Source of the DNA: JBLMZW01 sp050259035
Lineage (GTDB): Bacteria; Bacillota; Syntrophomonadia; Syntrophomonadales; DTU052
Assembly: GCA_050259035.1 (NCBI GenBank)
Contig: JBLMZW010000158.1
Coordinates: forward strand, 1 to 64,000
Length of the DNA: 64,000 bases
Direction of reading: 5' to 3'
Part shown: positions 1 to 8,271 of the stretch, piece by piece
How positions within the stretch are numbered: the first letter of the stretch is position 1
How the letters are laid out: every line of letters begins with the position of its first letter
The notes under the pieces: model-generated
Database searches by the model: none
Told to the model about the DNA's origin: nothing
The model's input: the letters and a program-made list of their open reading frames with translations, nothing else
Translations under genes and position numbers: made by a program

Positions 1-57
1 TAAGATCCGTTTAACCACGAGTTCTTTAAATTCACGGTCATACTTTACTTGTGCCAT
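1..57 (-). mobile_element. 5' end of an IS3-like transposase gene (cut by window edge)
   Basis: Reading from position 57 leftwards gives an ATG start and 19 codons, MAQVKYDREFKELVVKRIL, running off the window. An AGGAGGT ribosome site lies just upstream (about 66-72). The start resembles the helix-turn-helix OrfA subunit of IS3/IS150-type transposases, which commonly begin with a K-Y-x-x-E-F-K pattern. Only the first residues are visible, so the family call is tentative. The IS terminus probably lies within the next 60 bases but no inverted repeat can be matched because the other end is outside the window. Confidence 0.5.
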
Positions 58-204
58 TTGAATACCTCCTATTTTTATTGTAGGGGTATTCTCAGTGTCT
101 ATCAAACCTGGGTAAGGTCAAACTGTCTTTTACATCACCGACCTAACTTGAATCCAGTGATTACATAAATGATAGCGCATGGTAATTTGCATATAGTTAT
201 GCCG

Positions 205-415
205 TAAATAAGGCTAACTTATTTTCATTACTAAAAGTGGTTATGGATCTGGTCGTAATAAGTATAGAAACCTAAGAGCGCCAGCTGGGGCTTGTTGAAA
301 TATATAAGAAACTTGCCGAGGCGGAGGTACAAATCGCCCAGGGTGTTCCCTTACTGAATGGTGAAGAAGTTTTTAAAACCTGAGGGGCAAATATGTCAAG
401 AAGGAGATAAAATAA
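205..415 (+). pseudogene. Degraded Phd/YefM-type antitoxin gene
   Basis: Pieced across frames, the DNA encodes IFITKSGYG, then DLVVISIET, a stop, then ERQLGLVEIYKKLAEAEVQ and AQGVPLLNGEEVFK, then LRGKYVKKEIK before TAA at 413-415. This matches the C-terminal two-thirds of Phd/YefM/prevent-host-death antitoxins of the type that end with an AEAE-x-x-I-x-x-G-x-x-LL-x-x-x-EVF-x-x-LR motif. There is a one-base loss near 244, an in-frame stop near 276 and another frameshift near 380, so it cannot make an intact protein. Weak traces of the N-terminal part may extend back to about 147. No partner toxin is visible. The family assignment is from recognised motif similarity; the disruptions are seen directly. 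Confidence 0.6.
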
Positions 416-453
416 ACCCTTTTCCTACCCCTAAAAAGTAATGAAAAGGGTTT
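414..453. terminator. Hairpin, terminator-like
   Basis: AAACCCTTTTC at 414-424 pairs perfectly with GAAAAGGGTTT at 443-453 across an 18-base loop. It directly follows the antitoxin remnant and may be its old terminator. The T-rich tail is short (TTTATTTAA). Confidence 0.5.
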
Positions 454-598
454 ATTTAAGGCATCTTTGGAATCTAGTAATACCAAAAAACCCAATCAAT
501 CTGAGCCTCTGGCAAGCTTGACTAAATGACAATTTTTGAGAGAATTGCTGTTTCCATTTTCAGTGCATACTTGTCCTGGCTTTTCAGTATCCTCGCAT

Positions 599-904
599 CT
601 AAGCTTCCTTTAGAGCCTTGACTAATTCCTTTTTAGTGTTGTGAACATAGTCGCTTACAATGCTGATAAATTGAGTTATGGATTCGTACTCGTAATACCA
701 TTGAGCAGATTGTGTTTGATGGGGTCCTTTTTCCAAACCACTACTCCATGCAAGGGCTGCATGCGGGTCTGGCTTTTCATAGTATAAATACTCTTGCATC
801 CAATGGTTTAATAATATATCTGCCTTTTCGAGATTTAACAAAGCTTGTTCAATAACAGTGGTTTGTTCAAATAATTCGTCCCTTAAAACCTTTAGTTCTT
901 CCAT
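599..904 (-). CDS. Hypothetical protein, 101 aa
   Basis: I do not recognise this protein. The chosen start is the ATG at 902-904 because a GGGAGGA ribosome site lies 7 bases upstream; the reading frame stays open 24 codons further but without such a site. The product is soluble, largely helical by composition, with an acidic first half (EELKVLRDELFEQ) and an aromatic-rich centre (HWMQEYLYYEKPDP). There is no signal peptide or membrane segment. It lies between two decayed mobile-gene remnants, so it may be accessory cargo. Coding status rests on the uninterrupted frame and good ribosome site. Confidence 0.55.
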   Translation of the reverse strand: MEELKVLRDELFEQTTVIEQALLNLEKADILLNHWMQEYLYYEKPDPHAALAWSSGLEKGPHQTQSAQWYYEYESITQFISIVSDYVHNTKKELVKALKEA

Positions 905-1054
905 GACTGCTTCCTCCCTTATTCGTAGATTTGCGCTAATTAGTACTTGGGGTTCCAACTCCATTTTAAAATTCAATTCTTTATTTGGCAGATAATTTCT
1001 TCATTCTCTGCAAATAGCGGTTATAAATTTGGCTCACCCAAAACGAAATGAGCA

Positions 1055-1214
1055 GAAGAACGATTCCTCTTTCACGACTTAAGACATGGATATGCTATAG
1101 AACTAGGGGATGTTTAAAAGTAATAGCGATAGGTTAAACCAGAGAACTATAACCTTGACGGCAGATACTTATAGTCATGTACCGGGAAAAACTGCAGCGT
1201 TAAGCATCCTATAA
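1055..1214 (+). pseudogene. C-terminal remnant of a tyrosine recombinase (phage-type integrase)
   Basis: The frame beginning near 1070 gives FHDLRHGYA, which contains the H-x-x-R box of tyrosine recombinases. After in-frame stops and a frameshift, another frame gives DRLNQRTITLTADTYSHVPG, the segment that normally carries the catalytic H/W and Y of phage integrases (the DTYSHV tyrosine motif). The remnant ends with TAA at 1212-1214. The two catalytic motifs are about the right distance apart but the reading frame is broken several times, so it is a decayed gene. It indicates that an integrated element once occupied this region. Confidence 0.65.
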
Positions 1215-1267
1215 GTTAGAGAAGCTTTTGGGTGGTTATAATACATCCAGGCAGTCGGAGAAAATTA

Positions 1268-1299
1268 AAAAGCCTATCTGCGTTTACAGATAGGCTTTT
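1268..1299. terminator. Bidirectional Rho-independent terminator
   Basis: A 13-bp perfect stem (1268-1280 with 1287-1299, core AAGCCTATCTG) closes a six-base loop and is flanked by A and T runs on both sides. It can serve the integrase remnant on the plus strand and the DUF3800 gene on the minus strand. Confidence 0.8.
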
Positions 1300-1405
1300 A
1301 ATGATCACGAATAGTGTCGGAAAGACCCTACTAACCCGACCAAAATCGGAAAGACTTTGATCTATGATCGTTTTTTATTATAAAGTCATTCATGAAGTAT
1401 GTCAA

Positions 1406-2209
1406 TCATCGATGGCCGGTTTTATTCTTGGGCCTTCTTTTTTTTGCCAAATCTGCTTCATTGGCGGAAAACTTATCCTTTGACATTACGTACATACCTG
1501 GACAATTAGTAAAATTCATAGTTTGACGTTGTATAATGTGGTACATATCCGCTATCCATTCTTCATAGGGCGTTTTAGGTGTTTTCCGGGTAAGATCACC
1601 TTCATGGTATACACGTATAATATTCCCAACCAAATCAGGGAACCTTATAAGATTGTGTGTTCTTGAGTTTACGAACAACGGCATCTGAATTATATAGTCA
1701 TATTGCTTACCAGTAGGGCTAAATTTTAGATACCTTTTAAATGCTTCAGCTAATTGCCCATCATAACCATGCCCCTCAGGTGATTCATCAATTTTATCGT
1801 ATATTACCAAAACATCATCCCGCTGGCGTTCACCATAAAGCCCAACCCGTTGTAATAAATATTGGTCTTGAATAGAAAGAAACTTCCTTTCTTTGTACGG
1901 TTCAAAATCAGGCTTTTCCATTATTATTGAAAATATTTTCATGTCGTAGGTTTCAATCAAACTAACAATCCTATTCGTATAGTCCTTTCTGTTGGGATAC
2001 TTTTCGAGAGCATTTCGGTGAACCATGTGGTTACCTTTTAATTTACGAATTTCATCATCTTCGCCAAATGTATCAATTTCAGCTTGATAGATTTTTTTAG
2101 TCAAATCTTTAATATGCCTAAAATCAATGCAAACAGAAGTGATAGTTGGGAATGTTCCAATATAACCAGGTTGGGGTTTACCACTTTCGTCCACGAAAGA
2201 AAATATCAT
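1406..2209 (-). CDS. DUF3800 domain protein
   Basis: A 267-residue soluble protein. It starts with IFSFVDESG, the acidic N-terminal motif typical of DUF3800, and carries a second conserved segment, NSRTHNLIRFPDLVGN, near residue 180-200. DUF3800 proteins are predicted RNase H-fold nucleases of unproven role, often found beside mobile or defence genes; the function here is inference. The ATG at 2207-2209 is preferred because TTTGGAGG sits five bases upstream; a TTG four codons earlier would overlap that site. The C-terminus is strongly basic (KKRRPKNKTGHR), which could aid nucleic-acid binding. The gene stands alone between a terminator and the tRNA-Sec locus, in the accessory strip that also contains a recombinase remnant. 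Confidence 0.75.
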   Translation of the reverse strand: MIFSFVDESGKPQPGYIGTFPTITSVCIDFRHIKDLTKKIYQAEIDTFGEDDEIRKLKGNHMVHRNALEKYPNRKDYTNRIVSLIETYDMKIFSIIMEKPDFEPYKERKFLSIQDQYLLQRVGLYGERQRDDVLVIYDKIDESPEGHGYDGQLAEAFKRYLKFSPTGKQYDYIIQMPLFVNSRTHNLIRFPDLVGNIIRVYHEGDLTRKTPKTPYEEWIADMYHIIQRQTMNFTNCPGMYVMSKDKFSANEADLAKKRRPKNKTGHR

Positions 2210-2221
2210 GGCAGCCTCCAA

Positions 2222-2465
2222 ATGACAATATTATACATATTATAGCACAAAATACCCATCTTCCGAAATAAGCAAGATAGTATCGTTATAGTAATGTTAA
2301 TTAAACTTATGGGACCCATATGGATCATAAGTGCGTATCCATCTTCAAATACTGTTATTTAAGATTTTGTTTGGGTGCCAGTCACTAGATAGGACAACCG
2401 TTTTTATTAATGGAGGGGGCTTTAAGTAAATGGCAGTAAAATTTCACGTTCCTTGATCCCCCAAA
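2222..2465. other. Intergenic gap between DUF3800 and the tRNA-Sec terminator
   Basis: I see no convincing gene here. It holds the presumed promoter region of the DUF3800 gene. A GGAGGGGG string near 2412 is followed by no open frame. Confidence 0.4.
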
Positions 2466-2507
2466 AAAACAACTGGCGACCCCACCATCTGGAATGCCAG
2501 TTGTTTT
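2466..2507 (-). terminator. Terminator downstream of tRNA-Sec
   Basis: AAAACAACTGGC at 2466-2477 pairs with GCCAGTTGTTTT at 2496-2507. Read on the minus strand the hairpin ends in a run of seven T, a canonical intrinsic terminator just after the tRNA. Confidence 0.85.
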
Positions 2508-2515
2508 GATTCTTA

Positions 2516-2614
2516 TGGCGGAAGCGTGTGGGAATCGAACCCACCCACGACGGGACCACCGCCGCGCAGACTGGATTTGAAGTCCAGGCGACCCACCAGG
2601 ACCGATCCGCTTCC
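2516..2614 (-). tRNA. selC: tRNA-Sec (anticodon UCA)
   Basis: The minus-strand product is 99 nt including an encoded CCA. Its acceptor stem GGAAGCG pairs with CGCTTCC, the anticodon loop is CTTCAAA with anticodon TCA, the extra arm is very long and G+C rich, and the T-loop is GGTTCGATTCC. The length, long variable arm and UCA anticodon identify selenocysteine tRNA rather than serine tRNA. It delivers selenocysteine at recoded UGA codons after SelA converts seryl- to selenocysteyl-tRNA; SelB, encoded upstream on the same strand, is its dedicated elongation factor. Confidence 0.95.
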
Positions 2615-2633
2615 GTAATTCGAGCTACAATAT

Positions 2634-2661
2634 ATTATATCTACCTTAAAATTTAAGGCAA
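2634..2661 (-). promoter_or_regulatory. Probable sigma-A promoter of tRNA-Sec
   Basis: On the minus strand TTGCCT (2656-2661) and TATAAT (2634-2639) are separated by 16 bases, with the -10 box 19 bases before the mature tRNA 5' end. This suggests that tRNA-Sec is transcribed independently of selB. Confidence 0.65.
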
Positions 2662-2705
2662 ACCCAATAATTGTATGTTATTGAGAACGGGGTACCGGAT
2701 GACTT

Positions 2706-4619
2706 CTATTTTTGCATTCGGACTCTATAATCGCCCATTCTTTTGGTAAACCGAACCCTATCGAAGTACTCCAAAAGGGGCAGGGCGTATTTGCGCGAGT
2801 TATCCCAGGCGTCTCGTGCGTCAGATAAAGCAAGTTCTTTATTGGCATCAAAAAACTGATTCAGCTTTTGCCTGGCCAGATCCATTCCTTTTGCGGAGAA
2901 GTACATCCCTTCGGCTACCTTGATTACCCGGCCCTCTTCCTCTAAATAGGCTAAGATTTCTGTTGAATCCTGACCAACTTGTTCCGTCTTTTCTTGTATC
3001 TCTTTCAGCCCGGGAGGCGATAGTAAATCTGTTTCTAATAAGTCTACCACTGTTTCTATGGCCTTCTTAAGTCCTTCCGGCAAGTCGGAAGGTTCACCTG
3101 GCAGCATAACCTGGGTTGAATTAGTTGCTGCAATACCCCGGGATTCCAGCAAAGATATAATTGAGTTGAAAGTTCGAATGGGGTATTCTTTGAAATATTT
3201 GCTTCGCAGCTCTTCTTTTAAGATTCCCTTCCGTAACGGGTGTTTTTGGCTATTTTCATATAAATGCCCGGTTATTTTATTTCCAATCTCATCAAAACCG
3301 GTTTTGCTAATATAGGAATTCCGGTTATCAACTGTTAGACGCTCAACCTGTTCCTGCTCAACCAGGTCGTCTAATATTTTAGGAAGCTCTTCGTTGCCCG
3401 CACCGGTTTCGGTTATTATTTCTTCTGGAGATAATACTTTAAATAATGCACTTTCAAATAACTGTAATACAATTTCATCCGGACTGCCTTCCTGTTGAAT
3501 GGCAATCTGCCGGAGTACTGACTCATTGAATCGCTTCTGTTTAGGCGGACGCGGATCGATTATAGTGCCGCCGCCGATGGTAACAACCGGTGAATAGAAA
3601 CGAATCACAAAACGATCGTTCTTAGAGCTAACAACGGGTTTTTCCAAGACTATTTGAACGAACCCCTGATCCCCGGGCTGAAGCTCGTCATGTTCTAACA
3701 ACACCACTCGGCCAAAGGCTTCATCAGTACCCAGGTGAAAACGGATTCGAGCCCAGTTTTTTAAAGGCCTGGGGCTTGATTTTAACAGCAAAAGATTAAC
3801 ATTCACGCGATAGGAAGGGCTTAGCCAGCCTGGCGTAACCAGAACATTTCCCCTTTTAACTTCAGTAAGATCGATACCCTGCAGGTTGACAGCCACCCTT
3901 TGTCCGGCCAGAACCTCTTCCACTTTAGAATTATGGACCTGCAAGGTCCGTACCCTGGCACTGATCTCCTGGGGGAGGATCTGTAAACTGTCGTTTACTT
4001 TTATTCTTCCCGACCATAGAGTGCCGGTAACAACAGTTCCAAAACCGGTCATGGTAAAAACACGATCAATAGGCAGTCGTGTTTTTCCCGCAGCCGGCTT
4101 TTCCTTAACTTTTTCCGCTAGTTGAGCAATTTGATTCAATAATTCCGATATATTTTCACCAGTTACCGACGAAACGGCAATAACCGGCCATGATTCTACT
4201 GGGGTTCCCTTTACGTAATCATGAATTTCTTCTTCTACCAGCATAAGCCACTCTTCGTCAACCAGGTCTTTCTTGGTTAGAACTACTATTCCCTGTTCAA
4301 TTCCCAGTAGTTGAACAATGTCCATATGTTCCCGTGTTTGCGGCATAATTCCCTCATCCGCAGCTATGACGAATAGAACCAGATCTACTCCAAATGCCCC
4401 TGCTAACATTTGACGAATGAAACGCTCATGTCCGGGAACATCCACGATGCCGGCTAGTTGCCCGTTGGGCAGTCTTAGAGGGGCAAACCCTAATTCTATG
4501 CTGATACCTCTTTTCTTTTCTTCCTGTAGACGATCGGTATCAACTCCCGTCAGGGTTTGAACTAAAGCAGTTTTTCCGTGATCTATGTGTCCTGCAGTTC
4601 CGATGATAACCCGTTTCAA
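2706..4619 (-). CDS. selB: Selenocysteine-specific elongation factor SelB
   Basis: SelB is the GTPase that carries Sec-tRNA to the ribosome at UGA codons followed by a SECIS hairpin. The 637-residue protein begins with the G1 loop GHIDHGKT (residues 10-17), then DVPGHERF (G3) and TKKD (G4), followed by EF-Tu-like beta-barrel domains and a C-terminal winged-helix region that binds SECIS RNA. Length is normal. The start is TTG at 4617-4619, overlapping the selA stop by four bases (TTGA), which implies translational coupling. tRNA-Sec lies directly downstream, so the core decoding set is together. No selenophosphate synthetase (selD) is in the window. Confidence 0.95.
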   Translation of the reverse strand: MKRVIIGTAGHIDHGKTALVQTLTGVDTDRLQEEKKRGISIELGFAPLRLPNGQLAGIVDVPGHERFIRQMLAGAFGVDLVLFVIAADEGIMPQTREHMDIVQLLGIEQGIVVLTKKDLVDEEWLMLVEEEIHDYVKGTPVESWPVIAVSSVTGENISELLNQIAQLAEKVKEKPAAGKTRLPIDRVFTMTGFGTVVTGTLWSGRIKVNDSLQILPQEISARVRTLQVHNSKVEEVLAGQRVAVNLQGIDLTEVKRGNVLVTPGWLSPSYRVNVNLLLLKSSPRPLKNWARIRFHLGTDEAFGRVVLLEHDELQPGDQGFVQIVLEKPVVSSKNDRFVIRFYSPVVTIGGGTIIDPRPPKQKRFNESVLRQIAIQQEGSPDEIVLQLFESALFKVLSPEEIITETGAGNEELPKILDDLVEQEQVERLTVDNRNSYISKTGFDEIGNKITGHLYENSQKHPLRKGILKEELRSKYFKEYPIRTFNSIISLLESRGIAATNSTQVMLPGEPSDLPEGLKKAIETVVDLLETDLLSPPGLKEIQEKTEQVGQDSTEILAYLEEEGRVIKVAEGMYFSAKGMDLARQKLNQFFDANKELALSDARDAWDNSRKYALPLLEYFDRVRFTKRMGDYRVRMQK

Positions 4620-6010
4620 CTGGCCGCCTCCTCAAGATACCTGTATATTAATGCTGGCAAAAGTTCAATTTCTCCAGCCAGAAGCGTACGAACGCTGAGT
4701 GCTATCACTCCCTCTTTGATTCGAACCAGGACAGATGGATTTCCCCGTCTAAGCTTGTCTACCAATTTCTCTGCATGATCAGTTGTTATTGTCACAGCGT
4801 AGCCCGGCAATTCCTGTAAGGGATAGGCGCCTCCGCCTACTTTATCTATGGTCTCTACAACTTCAATATTAATAATATGATTACCCTTACTCCTGTTTAA
4901 GGCCTCTGCTAACCTCGAGGCTTCAGCCTTTAATTCTCCCGGATCTCGCCCCAGCATCTTCAAAACAGGAATTCTGTCTTCCGGGGATTGAGTCAAATAA
5001 CAACTCAAGGTGGCTTCTAATGCGGCAATGGTTAACTTATCTACTCGTAAAGCCCTGAGTAATTGATTTTTCTTCATCTTATCAACATATTTTCTTTTGC
5101 CGGCGATAATCCCCGCCTGAGGTCCCCCCAGAAGCTTGTCTCCGCTGAAGGTAACAATATCTATTCCTGAGGCCAAACATTCCTGAACTGTTACCTCAGG
5201 TTCCAATCCCCATTTACCGCCATCTATCATAGTCCCACTGCCCAGGTCATACATAACCGGCATATCAACCCGTTTTCCCAGCGTAACTAAATCTTCTAAG
5301 CTGGTTTCGTAAGTAAAACCCAGAATACGGTAGTTTGAAGTATGCACTGCCAGTAATAGTGCAGTATTATCTGATACCGCATCTTCATAATCCCGGCTAT
5401 AAGTTTTATTGGTGGTTCCTACCTCTATCAGGTTTGCACCACTTAATTTCATAATCTCTGGAATGCGAAATGACCCACCAATTTCCACTAATTGGCCTCT
5501 AGATACAATAACCTCTTTGCCCAGGGCAAGGGTATTTAAGGCCAACAATACGGCTGCAGCATTATTGTTCACCACCAAAGCTGCTTCGCAGCCGAGAAGA
5601 CCGGTCAATAAGGGTTCTACATGACTGTACCGTGATCCTCGCGTTCCGTTTTCTAGATCGAACTCCAGGTTGGTATAGCTCTCGGCAATGCTTTTGATTC
5701 GATCTGCTGTCTCTGGCGCTAACACAGCTCTACCCAGGTTAGTATGAAGAATAACTCCACTGGCATTAATTACTTTTATTAAGCTGCCTCTGCTCCAGAC
5801 CATTAATCGGTTGGAGACTCCGTCCACCACGCATTGCCGGATTTCTTCCCTGGTCAATTGTTCGGGGATCAATTTCAGTTTACGACGATATTCATCGATT
5901 TCGCTGCGTATACAGGTTACTACTACCGGCCTGTGGTAGTGGTTTAAGATGTCCTGCAGCCCTTGATCCGCAATAATCTCATCAACTGACGGTAGAACAC
6001 GAAGGTCCAT
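4616..6010 (-). CDS. selA: L-seryl-tRNA(Sec) selenium transferase SelA
   Basis: SelA is a PLP enzyme converting seryl-tRNA(Sec) to selenocysteyl-tRNA(Sec) with selenophosphate. The predicted PLP lysine is K292 in the FSGDKLLGGPQAG motif. The ATG at 6008-6010 is chosen because AAAGGGTGG lies five bases upstream and because 464 residues is the usual family length; the frame is open 27 codons further upstream but that part would run into the preceding gene. It is the first gene of a coupled selA-selB unit. The upstream YkvI-family gene ends 62 bases before this start, so cotranscription is possible. Confidence 0.95.
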   Translation of the reverse strand: MDLRVLPSVDEIIADQGLQDILNHYHRPVVVTCIRSEIDEYRRKLKLIPEQLTREEIRQCVVDGVSNRLMVWSRGSLIKVINASGVILHTNLGRAVLAPETADRIKSIAESYTNLEFDLENGTRGSRYSHVEPLLTGLLGCEAALVVNNNAAAVLLALNTLALGKEVIVSRGQLVEIGGSFRIPEIMKLSGANLIEVGTTNKTYSRDYEDAVSDNTALLLAVHTSNYRILGFTYETSLEDLVTLGKRVDMPVMYDLGSGTMIDGGKWGLEPEVTVQECLASGIDIVTFSGDKLLGGPQAGIIAGKRKYVDKMKKNQLLRALRVDKLTIAALEATLSCYLTQSPEDRIPVLKMLGRDPGELKAEASRLAEALNRSKGNHIINIEVVETIDKVGGGAYPLQELPGYAVTITTDHAEKLVDKLRRGNPSVLVRIKEGVIALSVRTLLAGEIELLPALIYRYLEEAAS

Positions 6011-6072
6011 CGAATCCACCCTTTCTGAATATATCCAGGGATCCACTTTTCCCCGCCATATAAAATACCTGT

Positions 6073-7143
6073 TTAAAAAACTCTGCCCCATCCACCCTTT
6101 GTAACGATAGATAGTCTATTACCCAAATACCTTACCCCCAGTGTAATTAACAAAACAACTCCCGCACAGCCAAAAGCGGGATATATAGATGCTACCAGGG
6201 TGGCGAAACTTTGAAACGCCAGGGGCAGTGCTAAAGAAACAGAAACCAGCAAAGACGTAGTATATCCTAATCCGCTAAAATGGCTAAATCTCTGGGCAAA
6301 ACCATATGTATTGCCAATTGCCGTAGTAAGAATCCCTAACCACAACACCAACAAATAAATGTATTTAGCAAATGGTGCCAGACTGCCGGCAACATACAGC
6401 ATAGGTATCTCATAATGAAGTATTACGGGTAAATGCTTGCTAAGGGCGAGATAGCAGATGATTATAATAAAGCCCAGGATAATCCCGCCGATAGTTGCCC
6501 CAATTATAGTCTCTCCCGGGCTGGCAATCTTTAGGTACTCAATTAGAACAACCATAGCCAGGGAGAAGTTATAAGCAGTATATAAGATTCCAGCTAACAG
6601 CCAACTATGTTTAACTGGTGGCAGCAGGTAGGACGGAACTGGGCCCGGATGATGGCTTTGAAATAAAACAGCACTACCCGCTAGGATTAATAATAACAGA
6701 ATCTTGGTCGGTACCAAAAGATTATAAGCCTTGACCAGGCCATTGTGTCCACCTATAAGGAATAACACTATTCCCAGATACGCACAAATGATTCCCAGGT
6801 TTTTAGGGAGATAAAGGTGTTCGTAGAACACCGCTCCACTTGCGGATAGCATCGTACATGTACCGAGAAACAAAAATATCGACAGTACTATGTCCATTAC
6901 GGTTGATACCGGGCCAAATAACTTTTTTATAGCCGACTGATAGTTGTTTAATCCATACCTAGCAGCCCATGACATCAGAATGTACCCGAACAGGGCAAAC
7001 AATACCCCGGAAATGATTATGCCCTTCAACCCATCGTTCTCGTACCTTACAAAAAACTGCAGTATTTCCTGCCCGGAAGCAAAACCGGCTCCTACTACTG
7101 CACCCAGGTAGCCCCAAGCAACAATCAAAATCTTATTTTTCAC
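6073..7143 (-). CDS. YkvI-family membrane transporter
   Basis: A 356-residue integral membrane protein with about ten hydrophobic segments. The first carries GAVVGAGFASGQEI, the hallmark of the YkvI family, a branch of the amino acid-polyamine-organocation (LeuT-fold) transporters. The substrate is unknown; related proteins are distant from branched-chain amino-acid carriers. The start is GTG at 7141-7143 behind a GAGGGGGA ribosome site. It precedes selA on the same strand, but nothing in the sequence ties it to selenium metabolism. Confidence 0.8.
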   Translation of the reverse strand: MKNKILIVAWGYLGAVVGAGFASGQEILQFFVRYENDGLKGIIISGVLFALFGYILMSWAARYGLNNYQSAIKKLFGPVSTVMDIVLSIFLFLGTCTMLSASGAVFYEHLYLPKNLGIICAYLGIVLFLIGGHNGLVKAYNLLVPTKILLLLILAGSAVLFQSHHPGPVPSYLLPPVKHSWLLAGILYTAYNFSLAMVVLIEYLKIASPGETIIGATIGGIILGFIIIICYLALSKHLPVILHYEIPMLYVAGSLAPFAKYIYLLVLWLGILTTAIGNTYGFAQRFSHFSGLGYTTSLLVSVSLALPLAFQSFATLVASIYPAFGCAGVVLLITLGVRYLGNRLSIVTKGGWGRVF

Positions 7144-7326
7144 CCCACGTCCCCCTCTGGTTATTTATATAACTGCGGGGGTATTAACATGTCAGATTCG
7201 TGGTTAACTCAGAATGCTCGTCTCAGGTCTTTAATATTAAAGAATCTCTTTTGGGTCTTACCTCAGAGTATAAATGAAACTAATTCGGTTAAGACTTCTA
7301 TGAAAAGATCATGGAGGCTAATCGAA

Positions 7327-7875
7327 ATGAATTCCCTGCTGGCGCCAACTTATTCACCTATATCGGTCAAGCACAATGATCCTGCCAGCCCAATAAGAAT
7401 TAAGAAAACCCTGGCTGCCATGATCGATGGTTTAAACCAGGATAAACGAACCCTTGTATTTCTCTGTATTGGAACAGATAGGTCCACTGGAGATTGCCTG
7501 GGGCCGTTGGTAGGTACCCGACTGTTACAACGCGGCTATGAACTTCCCGTCTATGGCACTCTAGACGATCCCGTACATGCACTTAACCTTAGTGACAAGT
7601 TAGAGGAAATAAAAAACATCCATTCAGATCCCTTCATCGTAGCGATTGACGCTTGCCTTGGCCGCTCTGACAGGGTAGGTTATATTAACGTTAAACAGGG
7701 GGCACTGAATCCAGGAACTGCCTTGAATAAGGATTTACCTGCGGTAGGAGATGTGCATATATCGGGAATTGTTAATGTCGGAGGGTTTATGGAACACATA
7801 GTACTGCAAAATACCAGATTGAGTATCGTTTATTCAATGGCCGAAGTCATATACTGGGGAATTATATTTTCCTAA
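7327..7875 (+). CDS. yyaC: YyaC-like spore protease-related protein
   Basis: YyaC is a predicted endopeptidase related to the germination protease GPR, conserved in endospore formers and usually near oriC. Recognisable motifs are FLCIGTDRSTGDCLGPLVG and DPVHALNL, then AIDACLGR, in the expected order. The ATG at 7327-7329 is preferred because GGAGG sits nine bases upstream, giving 182 residues; the frame also contains an ATG at 7189 with a weaker GGGGGT site that would add 46 unconserved residues. It is the only plus-strand gene between the minus-strand transporter and bactofilin genes. Its presence supports a sporulating lineage. Confidence 0.85.
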   Translation: MNSLLAPTYSPISVKHNDPASPIRIKKTLAAMIDGLNQDKRTLVFLCIGTDRSTGDCLGPLVGTRLLQRGYELPVYGTLDDPVHALNLSDKLEEIKNIHSDPFIVAIDACLGRSDRVGYINVKQGALNPGTALNKDLPAVGDVHISGIVNVGGFMEHIVLQNTRLSIVYSMAEVIYWGIIFS

Positions 7876-7890
7876 TATTGGGAATAGTGG

Positions 7891-8256
7891 TTACTTCTTT
7901 GTATTGCTCGTTTCAGCCGCCATATCGCAGTTCCCTAAAAGCCGGCCACCCTCTTCCACAATTAATACATTGGCTTTAACATCTCCATTAATTGTCCCGG
8001 TGGGGGTTATTTCCAGCCTATCACTAGCAATTACATTACCTTCAACTTTTCCAGCTATTAAAATGTTCGTTACAAAAATGTTTCCTTTAACCTTGCCCTG
8101 ATTCCCGATTACCAGGTCGCCTTTAACATTTAGAGATCCATCAACGGTGCCGTCGATTCTTATTGATCCCTCAGAGTTAATATCTCCCTTAATTGCGGTC
8201 TTGCCTGCTATGACCGTATCGATATTTTCGTATCTTACATCCTTTTTACCCAGCAA
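7891..8256 (-). CDS. Bactofilin family cytoskeletal protein
   Basis: A 121-residue protein made of repeated short beta-strand turns (GDINSEGSIRIDGTVDG, then NVKGDLVIGNQGKVKGNIF), which form the right-handed beta-helix of bactofilins. Bactofilins polymerise without nucleotide and act as scaffolds for cell-wall enzymes. The start appears to be TTG at 8254-8256 behind AGGAGG. It lies 15 bases downstream of an M23 endopeptidase gene on the same strand; bactofilin-M23 pairs are known shape and morphogenesis modules, so a joint role at the envelope is likely. Confidence 0.9.
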   Translation of the reverse strand: MLGKKDVRYENIDTVIAGKTAIKGDINSEGSIRIDGTVDGSLNVKGDLVIGNQGKVKGNIFVTNILIAGKVEGNVIASDRLEITPTGTINGDVKANVLIVEEGGRLLGNCDMAAETSNTKK

Positions 8257-8271
8257 ATTAATTGTTCCTCC

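Noticed and set aside
1306..1405. Repeated CGGAAAGAC (near 1318 and 1347) as a CRISPR-like or att repeat
   Set aside because: The units are only nine bases long, spaced once, and no third copy or spacer pattern is visible.
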